Source of the DNA: a virus
Length of the DNA: 27,256 nt
Direction: 5' to 3' (one strand)
IMG/VR virus record: IMGVR_UViG_3300044568_000518
Location: 1-27,256 of that record
Made by a program: the position numbers and the translations under genes. Below, in pieces: positions 14,156-20,666 of this stretch (positions are counted from its first letter, which is position 1; every line of letters starts with the position of its first letter). The notes under the pieces are model-generated. The model made no database searches. It saw only the letters and a list, made by a program, of their open reading frames with translations, and was not told the DNA's origin.

Positions 14156-15006
14156 GTACCCCACTCGTTTTTAAATAATGGAACTTGTAGTCTATCGCTA
14201 TAGCGCCAGCCACGCTTCATTGCCGCCAGTGCTACATTCTTTGCGTTAAGTGTATATACACTTTCCACTCCGCCCACTGGCATTAAGTAAACGTGCCCTT
14301 TAAATCCCGCTTCTTTAAATTCCTCAACAGCGTGTTCTGCATCGATAATATCTTCTGCTGTTGCTACTACAAATTTAAGATATGCTGTACCTACTTCTTC
14401 GTATTCACAAACAACTTCTGGACAAATAGCCTCAAACCAATTCTCACCACTTGCAGGAAGTTTAGCACTTACACTAAATGTAAGCTCTTTACCCACTTCG
14501 CTATTCCACTTTCTCAAGTATTCTTTAAATTCCGGAGTAAGTTTTTGAGTACCATTTGTTTCAAATGTAATTTCCTTCAACGCCTTCATTTTAGAATTGT
14601 TAAGCAAGTCTGGATAAGCACGTTGCCAACCCAGCAAAGGTTCGCCACCTGTAATAACCAAGTGTTCATCCTTCCACTCGTTATGCGGAATAATTTCCAT
14701 AATGCGATCTGTAATTGCTTCGCTAGTAAGCATTGGCGACAAATCTTTAAACTCTGGCATCCAAGATGCATAAGAATCGCAACCTGTGCTAACTAGTGGA
14801 AGTTCTTCATACTTTTGAAAAGGTGTAACTAATGAATGTGTAGCTGCAATACCAGCAGCCTCCATACTCAATTCACCACGTGGCATACCAAAGCCAGCAC
14901 ATTTAAAGTTACAACCAAATGTACGTAGAAACACACTAGGAACACCCATATAGCGTCCTTCACCTTGAATACTGTAAAACAGCTCTGCAATTTTAATCTT
15001 GCTCAT
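14152..15006 (-). CDS. queE: 7-carboxy-7-deazaguanine synthase (QueE)
   Basis: QueE is a radical SAM enzyme that turns 6-carboxytetrahydropterin into 7-carboxy-7-deazaguanine. The 284-residue product has the family opening (IAELFYSIQGEGRYMGVPSVFLRTFGCN), cluster cysteines Cys32 and Cys36, and GGEP at 120-123 for SAM binding. The third cluster cysteine is not at the usual CX2C position, which reads CAGF. It is most likely Cys76 in TGCDSYASW, after an insertion of about 37 residues; CDS.Y resembles the family CDT.Y. It is coupled to the MazG-like gene (ATGA) and to the next gene (ATGA). FolE, a QueD-like protein and a DpdA-like protein are in the same operon. Confidence 0.85.
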   Translation of the reverse strand: MSKIKIAELFYSIQGEGRYMGVPSVFLRTFGCNFKCAGFGMPRGELSMEAAGIAATHSLVTPFQKYEELPLVSTGCDSYASWMPEFKDLSPMLTSEAITDRIMEIIPHNEWKDEHLVITGGEPLLGWQRAYPDLLNNSKMKALKEITFETNGTQKLTPEFKEYLRKWNSEVGKELTFSVSAKLPASGENWFEAICPEVVCEYEEVGTAYLKFVVATAEDIIDAEHAVEEFKEAGFKGHVYLMPVGGVESVYTLNAKNVALAAMKRGWRYSDRLQVPLFKNEWGT

Positions 15007-15290
15007 ACGTTAATTTCACCTTCAAAAATATTTGACCACTGTTTTAGTTTAGCAATCTTGTTGTCTGCGGCAATGATCACTTCTTCTTTGTCTACTAGAT
15101 TGTGATCAATACAAAGATTGATCATAGCCTGTAAATCTCCTAGCTCTTCCGCTAAATGCTGTCTATTAGTAAGTGGCTTACCTGGTTTAAAATTATCTAA
15201 ACCAAAACGATTAATTTTACTAATAGCAACAATTACTTCTGCACATTCCTCTCCGGTAATGTCTAGAATTTCTTTTTCTTTATTATTCAT
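15003..15290 (-). CDS. MazG-like nucleotide pyrophosphohydrolase
   Basis: MazG-fold enzymes hydrolyse nucleoside triphosphates or related nucleotides to monophosphates. The 95-residue product shows the metal-binding pattern EECAE at residues 14-18 and EELGD at 48-52 (EExxE and ExxD), with a loop between. That length suits a single-domain phage MazG. I chose ATG 15290, 7 nt after the preceding stop; a GTG at 15305 is possible. Phage MazG proteins have been proposed to lower alarmone levels or to adjust nucleotide pools. Its neighbours, dCMP deaminase and QueE, also act on nucleotides, so pool control is the more natural reading. Confidence 0.75.
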   Translation of the reverse strand: MNNKEKEILDITGEECAEVIVAISKINRFGLDNFKPGKPLTNRQHLAEELGDLQAMINLCIDHNLVDKEEVIIAADNKIAKLKQWSNIFEGEINV

Positions 15291-15297
15291 ATTACTA

Positions 15298-15462
15298 TTA
15301 TACACTCTTTTTTGCTAAAGACCAAGAACCATTTTTATTATCAGTCCAAATTAATTCATCACCTTCTTTCCAGCCCGTTTCTTTGAGCATATCTTCGGGG
15401 AAGGGTAATATTAAGTCACCTGTTTCGGGGTCGTCTTGTAGTTCAACTGTCCAATTTTTCAA
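15298..15462 (-). CDS. Small AbrB/SpoVT-like protein (TTG start)
   Basis: The 54-residue product (KNWTVELQDDPETGDLILPFPEDMLKETGW, then EGDELIW and a final strand) fits the swapped-hairpin AbrB-type fold used by small DNA-binding and antitoxin-like proteins. I recall very similar proteins in T4-like cyanophages. A longer frame is open upstream, but it lies inside the dCMP deaminase gene. TTG 15462 has AGGAG 6 nt before it and is the better start. It overlaps dCMP deaminase by 20 nt. No toxin partner is visible, so a phage transcription factor is more likely than an antitoxin. Confidence 0.65.
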   Translation of the reverse strand: MKNWTVELQDDPETGDLILPFPEDMLKETGWKEGDELIWTDNKNGSWSLAKKSV

Positions 15463-15955
15463 TGTTAACTCCTGATTTTTTGAGGAACTCGATGCCCGCA
15501 TCATCTCTATAGTTTTCACCATAGTAAACACTATTAATGCCAGACTGATATATAAGTTTGGCACATTCAATACAAGGGGCGTGAGTAATAAAAATATCAG
15601 CCCCAAACCCACTGTCATTAGACTTTGCCAATTTTGCAATAGCATTTGATTCTGCATGAAGTACTTCTGGTTTGGTTTTTAGTCCGTATCTGTATTCTTC
15701 TTCTGCATCTTCGTTATATTCAGTATAGGGATATAGTGCATCAAATTCTTCCGGACTAAGCCATCCGCCAGCACCGCTATCATATATTCTATCTTCGCAG
15801 TTGTTATCCCAACCTGCCGGCATACCATTATAGCCAATAGAGATAATTCTATCATCCTTGACCACAATAGCACCAACGTGAAGTCTTTTAGCATGACTAA
15901 GTTCTGCGAACACCTTTGCGGTTTTCATATAGGTTTGTTTGAACTTTTCCTTCAT
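15443..15955 (-). CDS. cd: Deoxycytidylate (dCMP) deaminase
   Basis: This enzyme converts dCMP to dUMP and so supplies dTMP synthesis during phage replication. The 170-residue product has the zinc site His100-Ala-Glu102 (HAESNAIAKLA) and Cys128-Cys131 (PCIEC), and NGMPAG at 43-48 in the substrate pocket. Length matches the T4 enzyme roughly. A further cysteine, Cys53, lies in the insertion where T4-type enzymes carry extra metal ligands. GGAAG lies 7 nt before ATG 15955, which overlaps the upstream membrane-protein gene by 59 nt; ATG 15928 is an alternative start. Confidence 0.9.
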   Translation of the reverse strand: MKEKFKQTYMKTAKVFAELSHAKRLHVGAIVVKDDRIISIGYNGMPAGWDNNCEDRIYDSGAGGWLSPEEFDALYPYTEYNEDAEEEYRYGLKTKPEVLHAESNAIAKLAKSNDSGFGADIFITHAPCIECAKLIYQSGINSVYYGENYRDDAGIEFLKKSGVNIEKLDS

Positions 15956-16136
15956 TTTCTTTCTTCCATTCTTGTTGCTTGAGTTCTCGACATTGCTTCC
16001 TTACTTCCATGGGAATGTCAGGATGCCATTCAGCCATACCGCAGTCGTATACTCTGTATTCGGGCATCGGTGTTAGACTGAGTATCAATATCCACAACAG
16101 AAATCCTACCGCAAATCCCACTAGGTATTTTATCAT
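15897..16136 (-). CDS. Small single-span membrane protein
   Basis: The 79-residue product has one clear hydrophobic segment at about residues 4-22 (YLVGFAVGFLLWILILSLT), then a soluble part with EYRVYDCGMAEWHPDIPMEVRKQCR. The N-terminal segment without an obvious cleavage site suggests a membrane anchor. I recall relatives in several marine phages with no role. The ATG overlaps the preceding stop (ATGA). The two cysteines after the membrane segment could form a disulfide if this part faces the periplasm. Confidence 0.65.
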   Translation of the reverse strand: MIKYLVGFAVGFLLWILILSLTPMPEYRVYDCGMAEWHPDIPMEVRKQCRELKQQEWKKENEGKVQTNLYENRKGVRRT

Positions 16137-16327
16137 AGTCTATCACTTAGTAATAGATTACACATTAATGCATCTTGTTCTGTTTTAAAAAAGAATTTCA
16201 TATAGTCTGCAGAAACTTCAGTAGTATATCGATTACCCGGTAATCCAAAATGTTCAATGACCATGGCACAACTTGCATTCCACCATTTATTTTCTTGTGA
16301 GTTCCAGGTTAAATTAACAACGTTCAT
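16133..16327 (-). CDS. Small conserved phage protein
   Basis: The product has 64 residues, with WNSQENKWWNASCAMVIEHFGLPGNRYTTEV and FFFKTEQDALMCNLLLSDRL. The ending resembles a compact alpha/beta fold found in many small T4-like phage proteins. The ribosome binding site is weak and the gene overlaps both neighbours (14 nt upstream, ATGA downstream), so coupling is likely. Function unknown. Confidence 0.55.
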   Translation of the reverse strand: MNVVNLTWNSQENKWWNASCAMVIEHFGLPGNRYTTEVSADYMKFFFKTEQDALMCNLLLSDRL

Positions 16328-16505
16328 TTGATAAATCTCTAGAAAATCTATGTATAAAACTTTCTTCTAGACACGAATACTCATGATTATCACTAACACG
16401 CATATAATGCACCCAAGTTTTATTTTCTATATCAACTACATTAATGACTCGAAAAGTTTCAAAGTCGCTGCCACGCCATTTTTCACCCATATTAACTTTT
16501 TGCAT
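16314..16505 (-). CDS. Small conserved phage protein
   Basis: The 63-residue product (GEKWRGSDFETFRVINVVDIENKTWVHYMRV, then EYSCLEESFIHRF) reads as a small beta barrel followed by a helix; I recall this kind of protein in many T4-like phages. I prefer ATG 16505, with AAGG about 8 nt upstream, although ATG 16490 is possible. It overlaps the cupin gene by 14 nt. No function is known to me. Confidence 0.55.
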   Translation of the reverse strand: MQKVNMGEKWRGSDFETFRVINVVDIENKTWVHYMRVSDNHEYSCLEESFIHRFSRDLSNERC

Positions 16506-16959
16506 TTTTAGCCCTTACAGATAGATATGTTTCATTATGAATCCACCTGTTATTTACTAAAAATCCCCATTCACGTTTCTGGGGACCGGGCATAAACAAT
16601 GTCCATGCAGTTACGTTAGGATCAAGCTCAATACGATGATAAGAGTTAGCTCTACATATACGAAAATGGCCAGGTCCTCGCCATTTACATATCTCACCAA
16701 ATTTACGACCCTGTTCGTCGAATTGAGGAATCCATTCATAATAACCGCCTTTGAGTATTAGTGTTGCATATGGCCAAGGATGATCATGAACATCGTCTGG
16801 ATCTGATTTAAGAAACTTGTGAATAAACACATTAAACGGAAACCAATTTCTATCTTTTAGAAAGACATAATATCTTTCAAGATATGGTTGATCGTTTATA
16901 CGATCCATTATGATTCTTTTACGTTCTACTCGTTCTAAAAAGTTTAGAAACCATTTCAT
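16492..16959 (-). CDS. Cupin-fold protein
   Basis: The 155-residue product has a cupin metal site: His58-Asp-His60 in DDVHDHPW, an acidic residue at Glu75 in GGYYEW, and His108 in ANSYHRIEL, with the strand TLILKGGYYE between. Cupins bind metal and carry out dioxygenase, isomerase or sugar-binding reactions, so the substrate cannot be read from this. I recall the same protein in T4-like marine phages. GGAGG lies 7 nt before ATG, the strongest ribosome binding site of this stretch, so it may be made in large amounts. Start and upstream stop overlap (ATGA). Confidence 0.7.
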   Translation of the reverse strand: MKWFLNFLERVERKRIIMDRINDQPYLERYYVFLKDRNWFPFNVFIHKFLKSDPDDVHDHPWPYATLILKGGYYEWIPQFDEQGRKFGEICKWRGPGHFRICRANSYHRIELDPNVTAWTLFMPGPQKREWGFLVNNRWIHNETYLSVRAKNAKS

Positions 16960-17171
16960 TTGCTGGCCTCCAGAAATTCATTTAGTCTATGCACAGCCTC
17001 GTTGAAATCTATGGCCCATATCTTAGCTTCGAGTATTCCTTCGGCGATGTGTATATTAAAAGGAACTATGCCATTCAGTCTAAAGTTTTCAGGAACTTCT
17101 GTAGTAACAACAAACTCATGTAAGTTCTTTGCTCTAAAGATTAAATTGTTAGCCATATCGACTGAGTTCAT
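16956..17171 (-). CDS. Small protein of unknown function
   Basis: The 71-residue product contains NLIFRAKNLHEFVVTTEVPENFRLNG, then FNIHIAEGILEAKIWAIDFNEAVHRLNEFLE. The pattern resembles a short strand-helix domain and no family is recognised. ATG 17171 is chosen because GGAG lies 7 nt before it and it overlaps the preceding stop (ATGA). Its own stop overlaps the cupin start. Confidence 0.55.
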   Translation of the reverse strand: MNSVDMANNLIFRAKNLHEFVVTTEVPENFRLNGIVPFNIHIAEGILEAKIWAIDFNEAVHRLNEFLEASK

Positions 17172-17407
17172 AGTTTTTCTCCGCAATGTGGACACAGTTT
17201 GGTATTGGCATTACGCATTTCTTTTAGTGTCTTGTTAAGTTTGCGGGCATCAGCAGTGATCCTGCGTATGGCTTTACGATCCCTATCGTGTTTGGCTTTG
17301 CCTAATTCTTCTTTAAGATGCAGCTTCATCTTGTTAAGACGGCTCTCGAAGATTTCAATAAAGCCCGTTATACCCGGACTAGAGCTAGGTGGTGTACCTG
17401 AACTCAT
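17168..17407 (-). CDS. Small coiled-coil protein with C-terminal CxxC knuckle
   Basis: The 79-residue product has a Ser/Pro-rich start, a long basic helix (about 15-67, KMKLHLKEELGKAKHDRDRKAIRRI in its middle) and ends CPHCGEKL. One CxxC pair alone makes half a zinc site, so zinc binding would need a dimer. The basic helix suggests RNA or DNA contact. It is joined to both neighbours by ATGA overlaps. Function unknown. Confidence 0.6.
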   Translation of the reverse strand: MSSGTPPSSSPGITGFIEIFESRLNKMKLHLKEELGKAKHDRDRKAIRRITADARKLNKTLKEMRNANTKLCPHCGEKL

Positions 17408-17628
17408 GATATAAAATCGTAGGTGCGTTCAAAAATAGGACCGTCGCAGATATAAAGTTCACCGTCTATACCCTTCATAAGATAGTCGCCTGGCTTGCCT
17501 TGTTTGTAATTTCCTTCTAGAGTATTGACTCGAAATTCTTCATCAATCTTTTTAGCGTGTACTACAATGGGTCGTTTTACGCAAGCACCCATTTCTTCTA
17601 CTTGTTCAAATGTGTCAAATGTTTTCAT
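17404..17628 (-). CDS. Small PGDYG-like protein
   Basis: The 74-residue product has KRPIVVHAKKIDEEFRV, then PGDYL at 46-50, MKGIDGELYICDGPIFERTY. This is the layout of the PGDYG family of small bacterial and phage proteins, as I recall it, whose role is not established. AAGGA lies 6 nt before the ATG, which overlaps the stop of the 38-residue gene upstream (ATGA). Confidence 0.65.
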   Translation of the reverse strand: MKTFDTFEQVEEMGACVKRPIVVHAKKIDEEFRVNTLEGNYKQGKPGDYLMKGIDGELYICDGPIFERTYDFIS

Positions 17629-17741
17629 CCTAGTTCCTTAATATGGTATTTTGATGCTGGATATTTTTCTTGTAACCATTCTAACAAGCCCTCTTCAACT
17701 GGCAAGCGAACGCTGTCAAACTTGTTGGTAATGTATTTCAT
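17625..17741 (-). CDS. 38-residue gene between folE and the PGDYG-like gene
   Basis: An ATG at 17741 opens a 38-residue frame (MKYITNKFDSVRLPVEEGLL, then EWLQEKYPASKYHIKELG). It shares ATGA overlaps with folE upstream and with the next gene downstream, the same junction used throughout this operon. AGGAG lies 11 nt before the ATG. The double overlap and lack of any other gene in these 110 nt make it probably real. The helical peptide with an aromatic-basic end has no recognised function. Confidence 0.6.
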   Translation of the reverse strand: MKYITNKFDSVRLPVEEGLLEWLQEKYPASKYHIKELG

Positions 17742-18481
17742 CGTGGCGCAAACTCCTGTTGTAGTTTGATGTTGTCAAAGAATTCTTTCTTTGTATGCGG
17801 ATCAGTATTAAATGCACCTTTTAATACCGTAGTCTGTGTTAGACTAGAGTGTGCCATAATGCCACGGTTCTCACAGCACCCGTGAGTTGCTTGAATGTAT
17901 ACAGCTACATTTTCACTGTCGGTTGCTCGACTAATTTCACGGGCAATGTCATTGCAGAGTTCTTCCTGTAGCGTACCACGACGAGCACACCACTGAGCAA
18001 TACGAGTGTACTTGCTAAGGCCAATGAGCTTTTGAGCGGCAATAACCCCGATATAAGCAACGCCACTGACAGGTTGGTGATGATGACTGCACATACTGCG
18101 AAGCTCACTACGTACCACAAGCATTCCTTCGTATCGGTCGTCGCTGTCGTTTGGAAATGCTGTTGCGTTTGGTGCTGATTCATATCTACCTGCCATTATT
18201 TCGTTAAAGTACATTTTAGCAAGCCTACGGGCTGTGCCTCGTGAGTTTGGATCGGTTTCACGATCGATTAACAACTTATCTAGCACCTGTTCAAATGCTG
18301 GTGTTGCTTCGTCGATTAATTTTTCTATATCACCATCCCACAGGTACTCGCTGATGTTATCACCTGCCCAAAAACGCTTGTTGTCACGTTTCATTTTAAA
18401 GCGAATATGGTCTCCGAGGTATGCTTCTGAATATCCGCCATCGCCTGCCATTGCGTCCAGGCCTGTTTCTTTATTTGTCAA
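17738..18481 (-). CDS. folE: GTP cyclohydrolase I (FolE), TTG start
   Basis: FolE converts GTP to dihydroneopterin triphosphate, the first step to 7-deazaguanines (and to folate). The 247-residue product has Cys131 and His134 in SMCSHHHQPVSG, KLIGLSKYTRIAQWCARR at 151-168 and HGCCENRG with Cys202: the three zinc ligands and the signature blocks are intact. An extra 50 residues precede the usual core. TTG 18481 is chosen because an in-frame TAA lies upstream, GGAG is 8 nt before it, and ATG 18451 has no binding site. A sigma-70-like promoter and a small hairpin precede it. In this setting it most likely serves QueD and QueE rather than folate. Confidence 0.9.
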   Translation of the reverse strand: MTNKETGLDAMAGDGGYSEAYLGDHIRFKMKRDNKRFWAGDNISEYLWDGDIEKLIDEATPAFEQVLDKLLIDRETDPNSRGTARRLAKMYFNEIMAGRYESAPNATAFPNDSDDRYEGMLVVRSELRSMCSHHHQPVSGVAYIGVIAAQKLIGLSKYTRIAQWCARRGTLQEELCNDIAREISRATDSENVAVYIQATHGCCENRGIMAHSSLTQTTVLKGAFNTDPHTKKEFFDNIKLQQEFAPR

Positions 18482-18499
18482 TTTTGTTTCTCCGAGTTA

Positions 18500-18515
18500 A
18501 TGTCGTGGATGACAT
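18500..18515 (-). promoter_or_regulatory. Small hairpin in the folE leader
   Basis: ATGTC and GACAT pair perfectly (5 bp) around a 6-nt loop. The hairpin lies at the predicted 5' end of RNA from the 18524-18552 promoter, just before the GGAG of folE. It could stabilise the RNA or tune translation. Confidence 0.35.
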
Positions 18516-18521
18516 ACGTTA

Positions 18522-19616
18522 TTATTTTAACATCTCTAATAGTTTATTACAACTAAAGAATTGTTCTGTTAATGTATCTACTTGTTTATTTAGGCTAGGT
18601 AAGAACTTTTCGTAATTATTCATATACTGAATAATTTTAGCACAAACTTCTGGCCTATGTGCCTCATATGCACTATAGCTTTCAGTCCATTCGCTAGGAT
18701 ACTTAAATGTATCCATGGCCATTTCACTGTAGCTTAGTCTATCTGGAACCATAGGAATAGCATTTACCAATGCGCCTTCGTACCAACTAATACCTAGGGT
18801 TTCTTGCAAGTTAGCACTGAATACTAGTTTAGCTTCACCTAACAAATTATGGTATTCATTCTTTGTTAGTTGTTGATCTTGACAAACAACAAACTCGTAT
18901 TGTGGCAAGTGTTCTTTTAAGTCACGGAAGATTTCAACCTGCTTCTCAGGAGCAATACGATGTGGAAACAAAATAAGATCACGCTTAGGCATGTTCTTAT
19001 ACATTAACAAAGTATCCGGCATATACTCCATGGGCCAACCTGTGCGCACTATATTAGAACATTCACCTCTTAGTGCTTCAGCAATATGATCCTCTATCCA
19101 GGGATTTTCAAACATTTCGTCATTGAGTAGATTTCTAATAAACATTTCAATGTGAAAGTCTGTAGCAAAGTAGTTGTGGTCAAATGCGTGGAAGAAACTC
19201 TTCTCAGCGTGTCTAACCCAGGGCTTATCCCCAACAAGTCTGCCTAAGAAATCTTGAGGATCATAACTACCAGCATGCCACAAGCCATGTGTAATTACTG
19301 GAATGCCCAGCAACTCACTCATATACTTTAAGTTTATGATACCAGGATGCCAAGCATCAGTAAAGATAAAGTGATCGCCGGGATGAACGGATCCGTTACA
19401 AAATAGCCGACCCATCTGTTCAACTTGACTAGCCTTGTAGATATTAGTGCCGCCAAAGTTGAGAAATGCGCCAGGAGTGGTAGCACTAGGAATGTCCGTA
19501 GGACCTGATATAATGTTGACATTGTGTCCTGCCTTTCGTAGTAATGCAGGTACATGAGTCTTCCACTGACCTGTGTACCTTGTCTCAACTGATTCTAAGT
19601 CGACAATATAGATCAT
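18522..19616 (-). CDS. GT-B-fold glycosyltransferase (GT4-like)
   Basis: The 364-residue product looks like a retaining GT-B enzyme: an N-terminal acceptor domain (start MIYIVDLES) and a C-terminal nucleotide-sugar domain with LILFPHRIAPEKQ (Arg220, Lys225) and the EX7E motif Glu272 to Glu280 in QETLGISWYEGAL. There is no membrane segment. It lies between the folE and queD-like genes; its ATG shares a base with the previous stop (TAATG). Cyanophages carry similar genes, as I recall. Possible acceptors are phage DNA (as in T4 hydroxymethylcytosine glucosylation), a deazaguanine base, or a protein. The sequence does not decide between these. Confidence 0.75.
   Translation of the reverse strand: MIYIVDLESVETRYTGQWKTHVPALLRKAGHNVNIISGPTDIPSATTPGAFLNFGGTNIYKASQVEQMGRLFCNGSVHPGDHFIFTDAWHPGIINLKYMSELLGIPVITHGLWHAGSYDPQDFLGRLVGDKPWVRHAEKSFFHAFDHNYFATDFHIEMFIRNLLNDEMFENPWIEDHIAEALRGECSNIVRTGWPMEYMPDTLLMYKNMPKRDLILFPHRIAPEKQVEIFRDLKEHLPQYEFVVCQDQQLTKNEYHNLLGEAKLVFSANLQETLGISWYEGALVNAIPMVPDRLSYSEMAMDTFKYPSEWTESYSAYEAHRPEVCAKIIQYMNNYEKFLPSLNKQVDTLTEQFFSCNKLLEMLK
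18524..18552 (-). promoter_or_regulatory. Possible sigma-70 promoter for folE
   Basis: The minus strand has TTGTAA (18552-18547), a 17-nt spacer and TAAAAT (18529-18524): three of twelve key bases differ from consensus. It overlaps the end of the glycosyltransferase gene and would start RNA near 18516, ahead of folE. Confidence 0.4.
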
Positions 19617-19876
19617 TAACGTTGATAGTTACGATTTTGATTGCCACTGCGATTGTATTCACCGCGATTGTTATTGTACTCGCCACGTGGCTTACGTGGG
19701 CGTGTGCTGTAGTAGTAGTTGTTCCACACTTGACTATCTCTATTATAGAGATTAGCCTCATTAAAATCACACAGTTCGAAGCGACAGAAGTCTTTAAACT
19801 TTTCCAGATCATCAAAAATCTTAACGATGTCCGGACGATTTTCGAAATAGTTAGTGTCGCGATAATTCTTAGCCAT
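19616..19876 (-). CDS. Small protein with basic Arg/Asn-rich tail
   Basis: The 86-residue product has a folded start (RDTNYFENRPDIVKIFDDLEKFKDFCRFELCDFNEANLYNRDS) and a low-complexity end of Arg, Asn, Gly and Tyr from about residue 58. I recall the same protein in T4-like cyanophages next to queD-like genes. The tail resembles RNA-binding RGG/RN-type regions, which is inference. AGGA lies about 9 nt before ATG. It is 14 nt after the QueD-like gene. Confidence 0.65.
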   Translation of the reverse strand: MAKNYRDTNYFENRPDIVKIFDDLEKFKDFCRFELCDFNEANLYNRDSQVWNNYYYSTRPRKPRGEYNNNRGEYNRSGNQNRNYQR

Positions 19877-19890
19877 TTTAGCTTTTCCTA

Positions 19891-20280
19891 TTAATACTTA
19901 ATAAATGAACCATTTTCTCCGTCTTCGGAGACCTCAATCCAAACCTCACGGCCTGGATACTTTGCAGAGATAGCGTCAAACAAATCGCCTGACATCATCT
20001 CACAACTCTTAAAGTCTAAACTTAGTGTAGCATCTTTATAAAGATTTAGCAACCATCGTTTAAACTGAATAAACTCAATATCACGATCATCGTGTGTGAC
20101 ACTGATCCAAACTTTAAAGTGAAAGATGTGACGATGTGGATAGCCCAGGAAACTTACATCATATTCATCACCTGTTGCAAGTGCTGGATCTGTAAGTGCG
20201 GCCGGATATTTGTGCATACCTTCTTTGTTGAAAGTAACCCAAATCATTTTGTTAGGTCTAACGTCTTGTCTAATAATCAT
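19891..20280 (-). CDS. queD: QueD-like 6-carboxytetrahydropterin synthase family protein
   Basis: QueD converts dihydroneopterin triphosphate to 6-carboxytetrahydropterin, between FolE and QueE. The 129-residue length fits. Three histidines that could hold zinc are visible: His23 in GMHKYP, and His49 and His51 in YPHRHIFHFKV. His63-Asp64 and Glu116-Glu119-Glu122 near the end may take the catalytic places. The usual catalytic cysteine four residues before the HxH pair is missing (Leu45 there). So the enzyme is divergent and its exact reaction is uncertain. GGAGAG lies 6 nt before ATG, and the start overlaps the previous stop (ATGA). Confidence 0.7.
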   Translation of the reverse strand: MIIRQDVRPNKMIWVTFNKEGMHKYPAALTDPALATGDEYDVSFLGYPHRHIFHFKVWISVTHDDRDIEFIQFKRWLLNLYKDATLSLDFKSCEMMSGDLFDAISAKYPGREVWIEVSEDGENGSFIKY

Positions 20281-20666
20281 CTTAAACTCTCCATAGTGAT
20301 AATTTTTGCTAGCTCTTCACCTAAGTCTTTATCGTCTGTTATCACGTGTAGACTGTGTCGATGATCATCCTTTTGACGATCGTACTTAGTGGTTTCGATA
20401 ATAGTTCCACCGCCTGCACTATAGACATTTAATCTAAATCCCTGTGACTGAATGTTTGGGCCGTCACTATCGACGCTGATAGCATTACCATACTCGAGTT
20501 CGTCAGTGTCGTCCATTAGCCATTTGCGAAGTTTTTGTTTAAATGTTAATTTCATAGGAGCTTCTTCCACATATTGTCTTCTAACCATTGAAGAGGATTT
20601 ATTCATTGCACGTTGTAATCGATTAACAGACTTAGCGGTTGAGGCATAATGCCCTATATTACTCAT
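20277..20666 (-). CDS. Conserved phage protein of unknown function
   Basis: The 129-residue product begins MSNIGHYASTAKSVNRLQRAMNKSSSMVRR, continues with APMKLTFKQKLRKWLMDD and ends in a strand-rich half with GFRLNVYSAGGGTIIETTKYD and VITDDKDLGEELAKIITMESLR. I recall it as conserved in T4-like cyanophages; the role is unknown. ATG 20666 is chosen because it overlaps the previous stop (ATGA); a longer frame would run into that gene. The basic N-terminal half is consistent with nucleic-acid contact. Confidence 0.65.
   Translation of the reverse strand: MSNIGHYASTAKSVNRLQRAMNKSSSMVRRQYVEEAPMKLTFKQKLRKWLMDDTDELEYGNAISVDSDGPNIQSQGFRLNVYSAGGGTIIETTKYDRQKDDHRHSLHVITDDKDLGEELAKIITMESLR

Noticed and set aside
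14293-14796. Plus-strand frame of 167 residues opposite queE
   Set aside because: Its Cys/Phe/Lys-rich composition is the usual shadow of an AT-rich gene on the other strand; queE has clear motifs.
15463-15657. Longer version of the AbrB-like frame with a hydrophobic N-terminus
   Set aside because: The hydrophobic part lies entirely inside the dCMP deaminase gene; TTG 15462 with AGGAG gives the compact AbrB-like protein.
17905-18183. Minus-strand frame of 92 residues with a hydrophobic segment inside folE
   Set aside because: It overlaps the zinc and signature blocks of folE in another frame and has no ribosome binding site, so it is not a real membrane protein.
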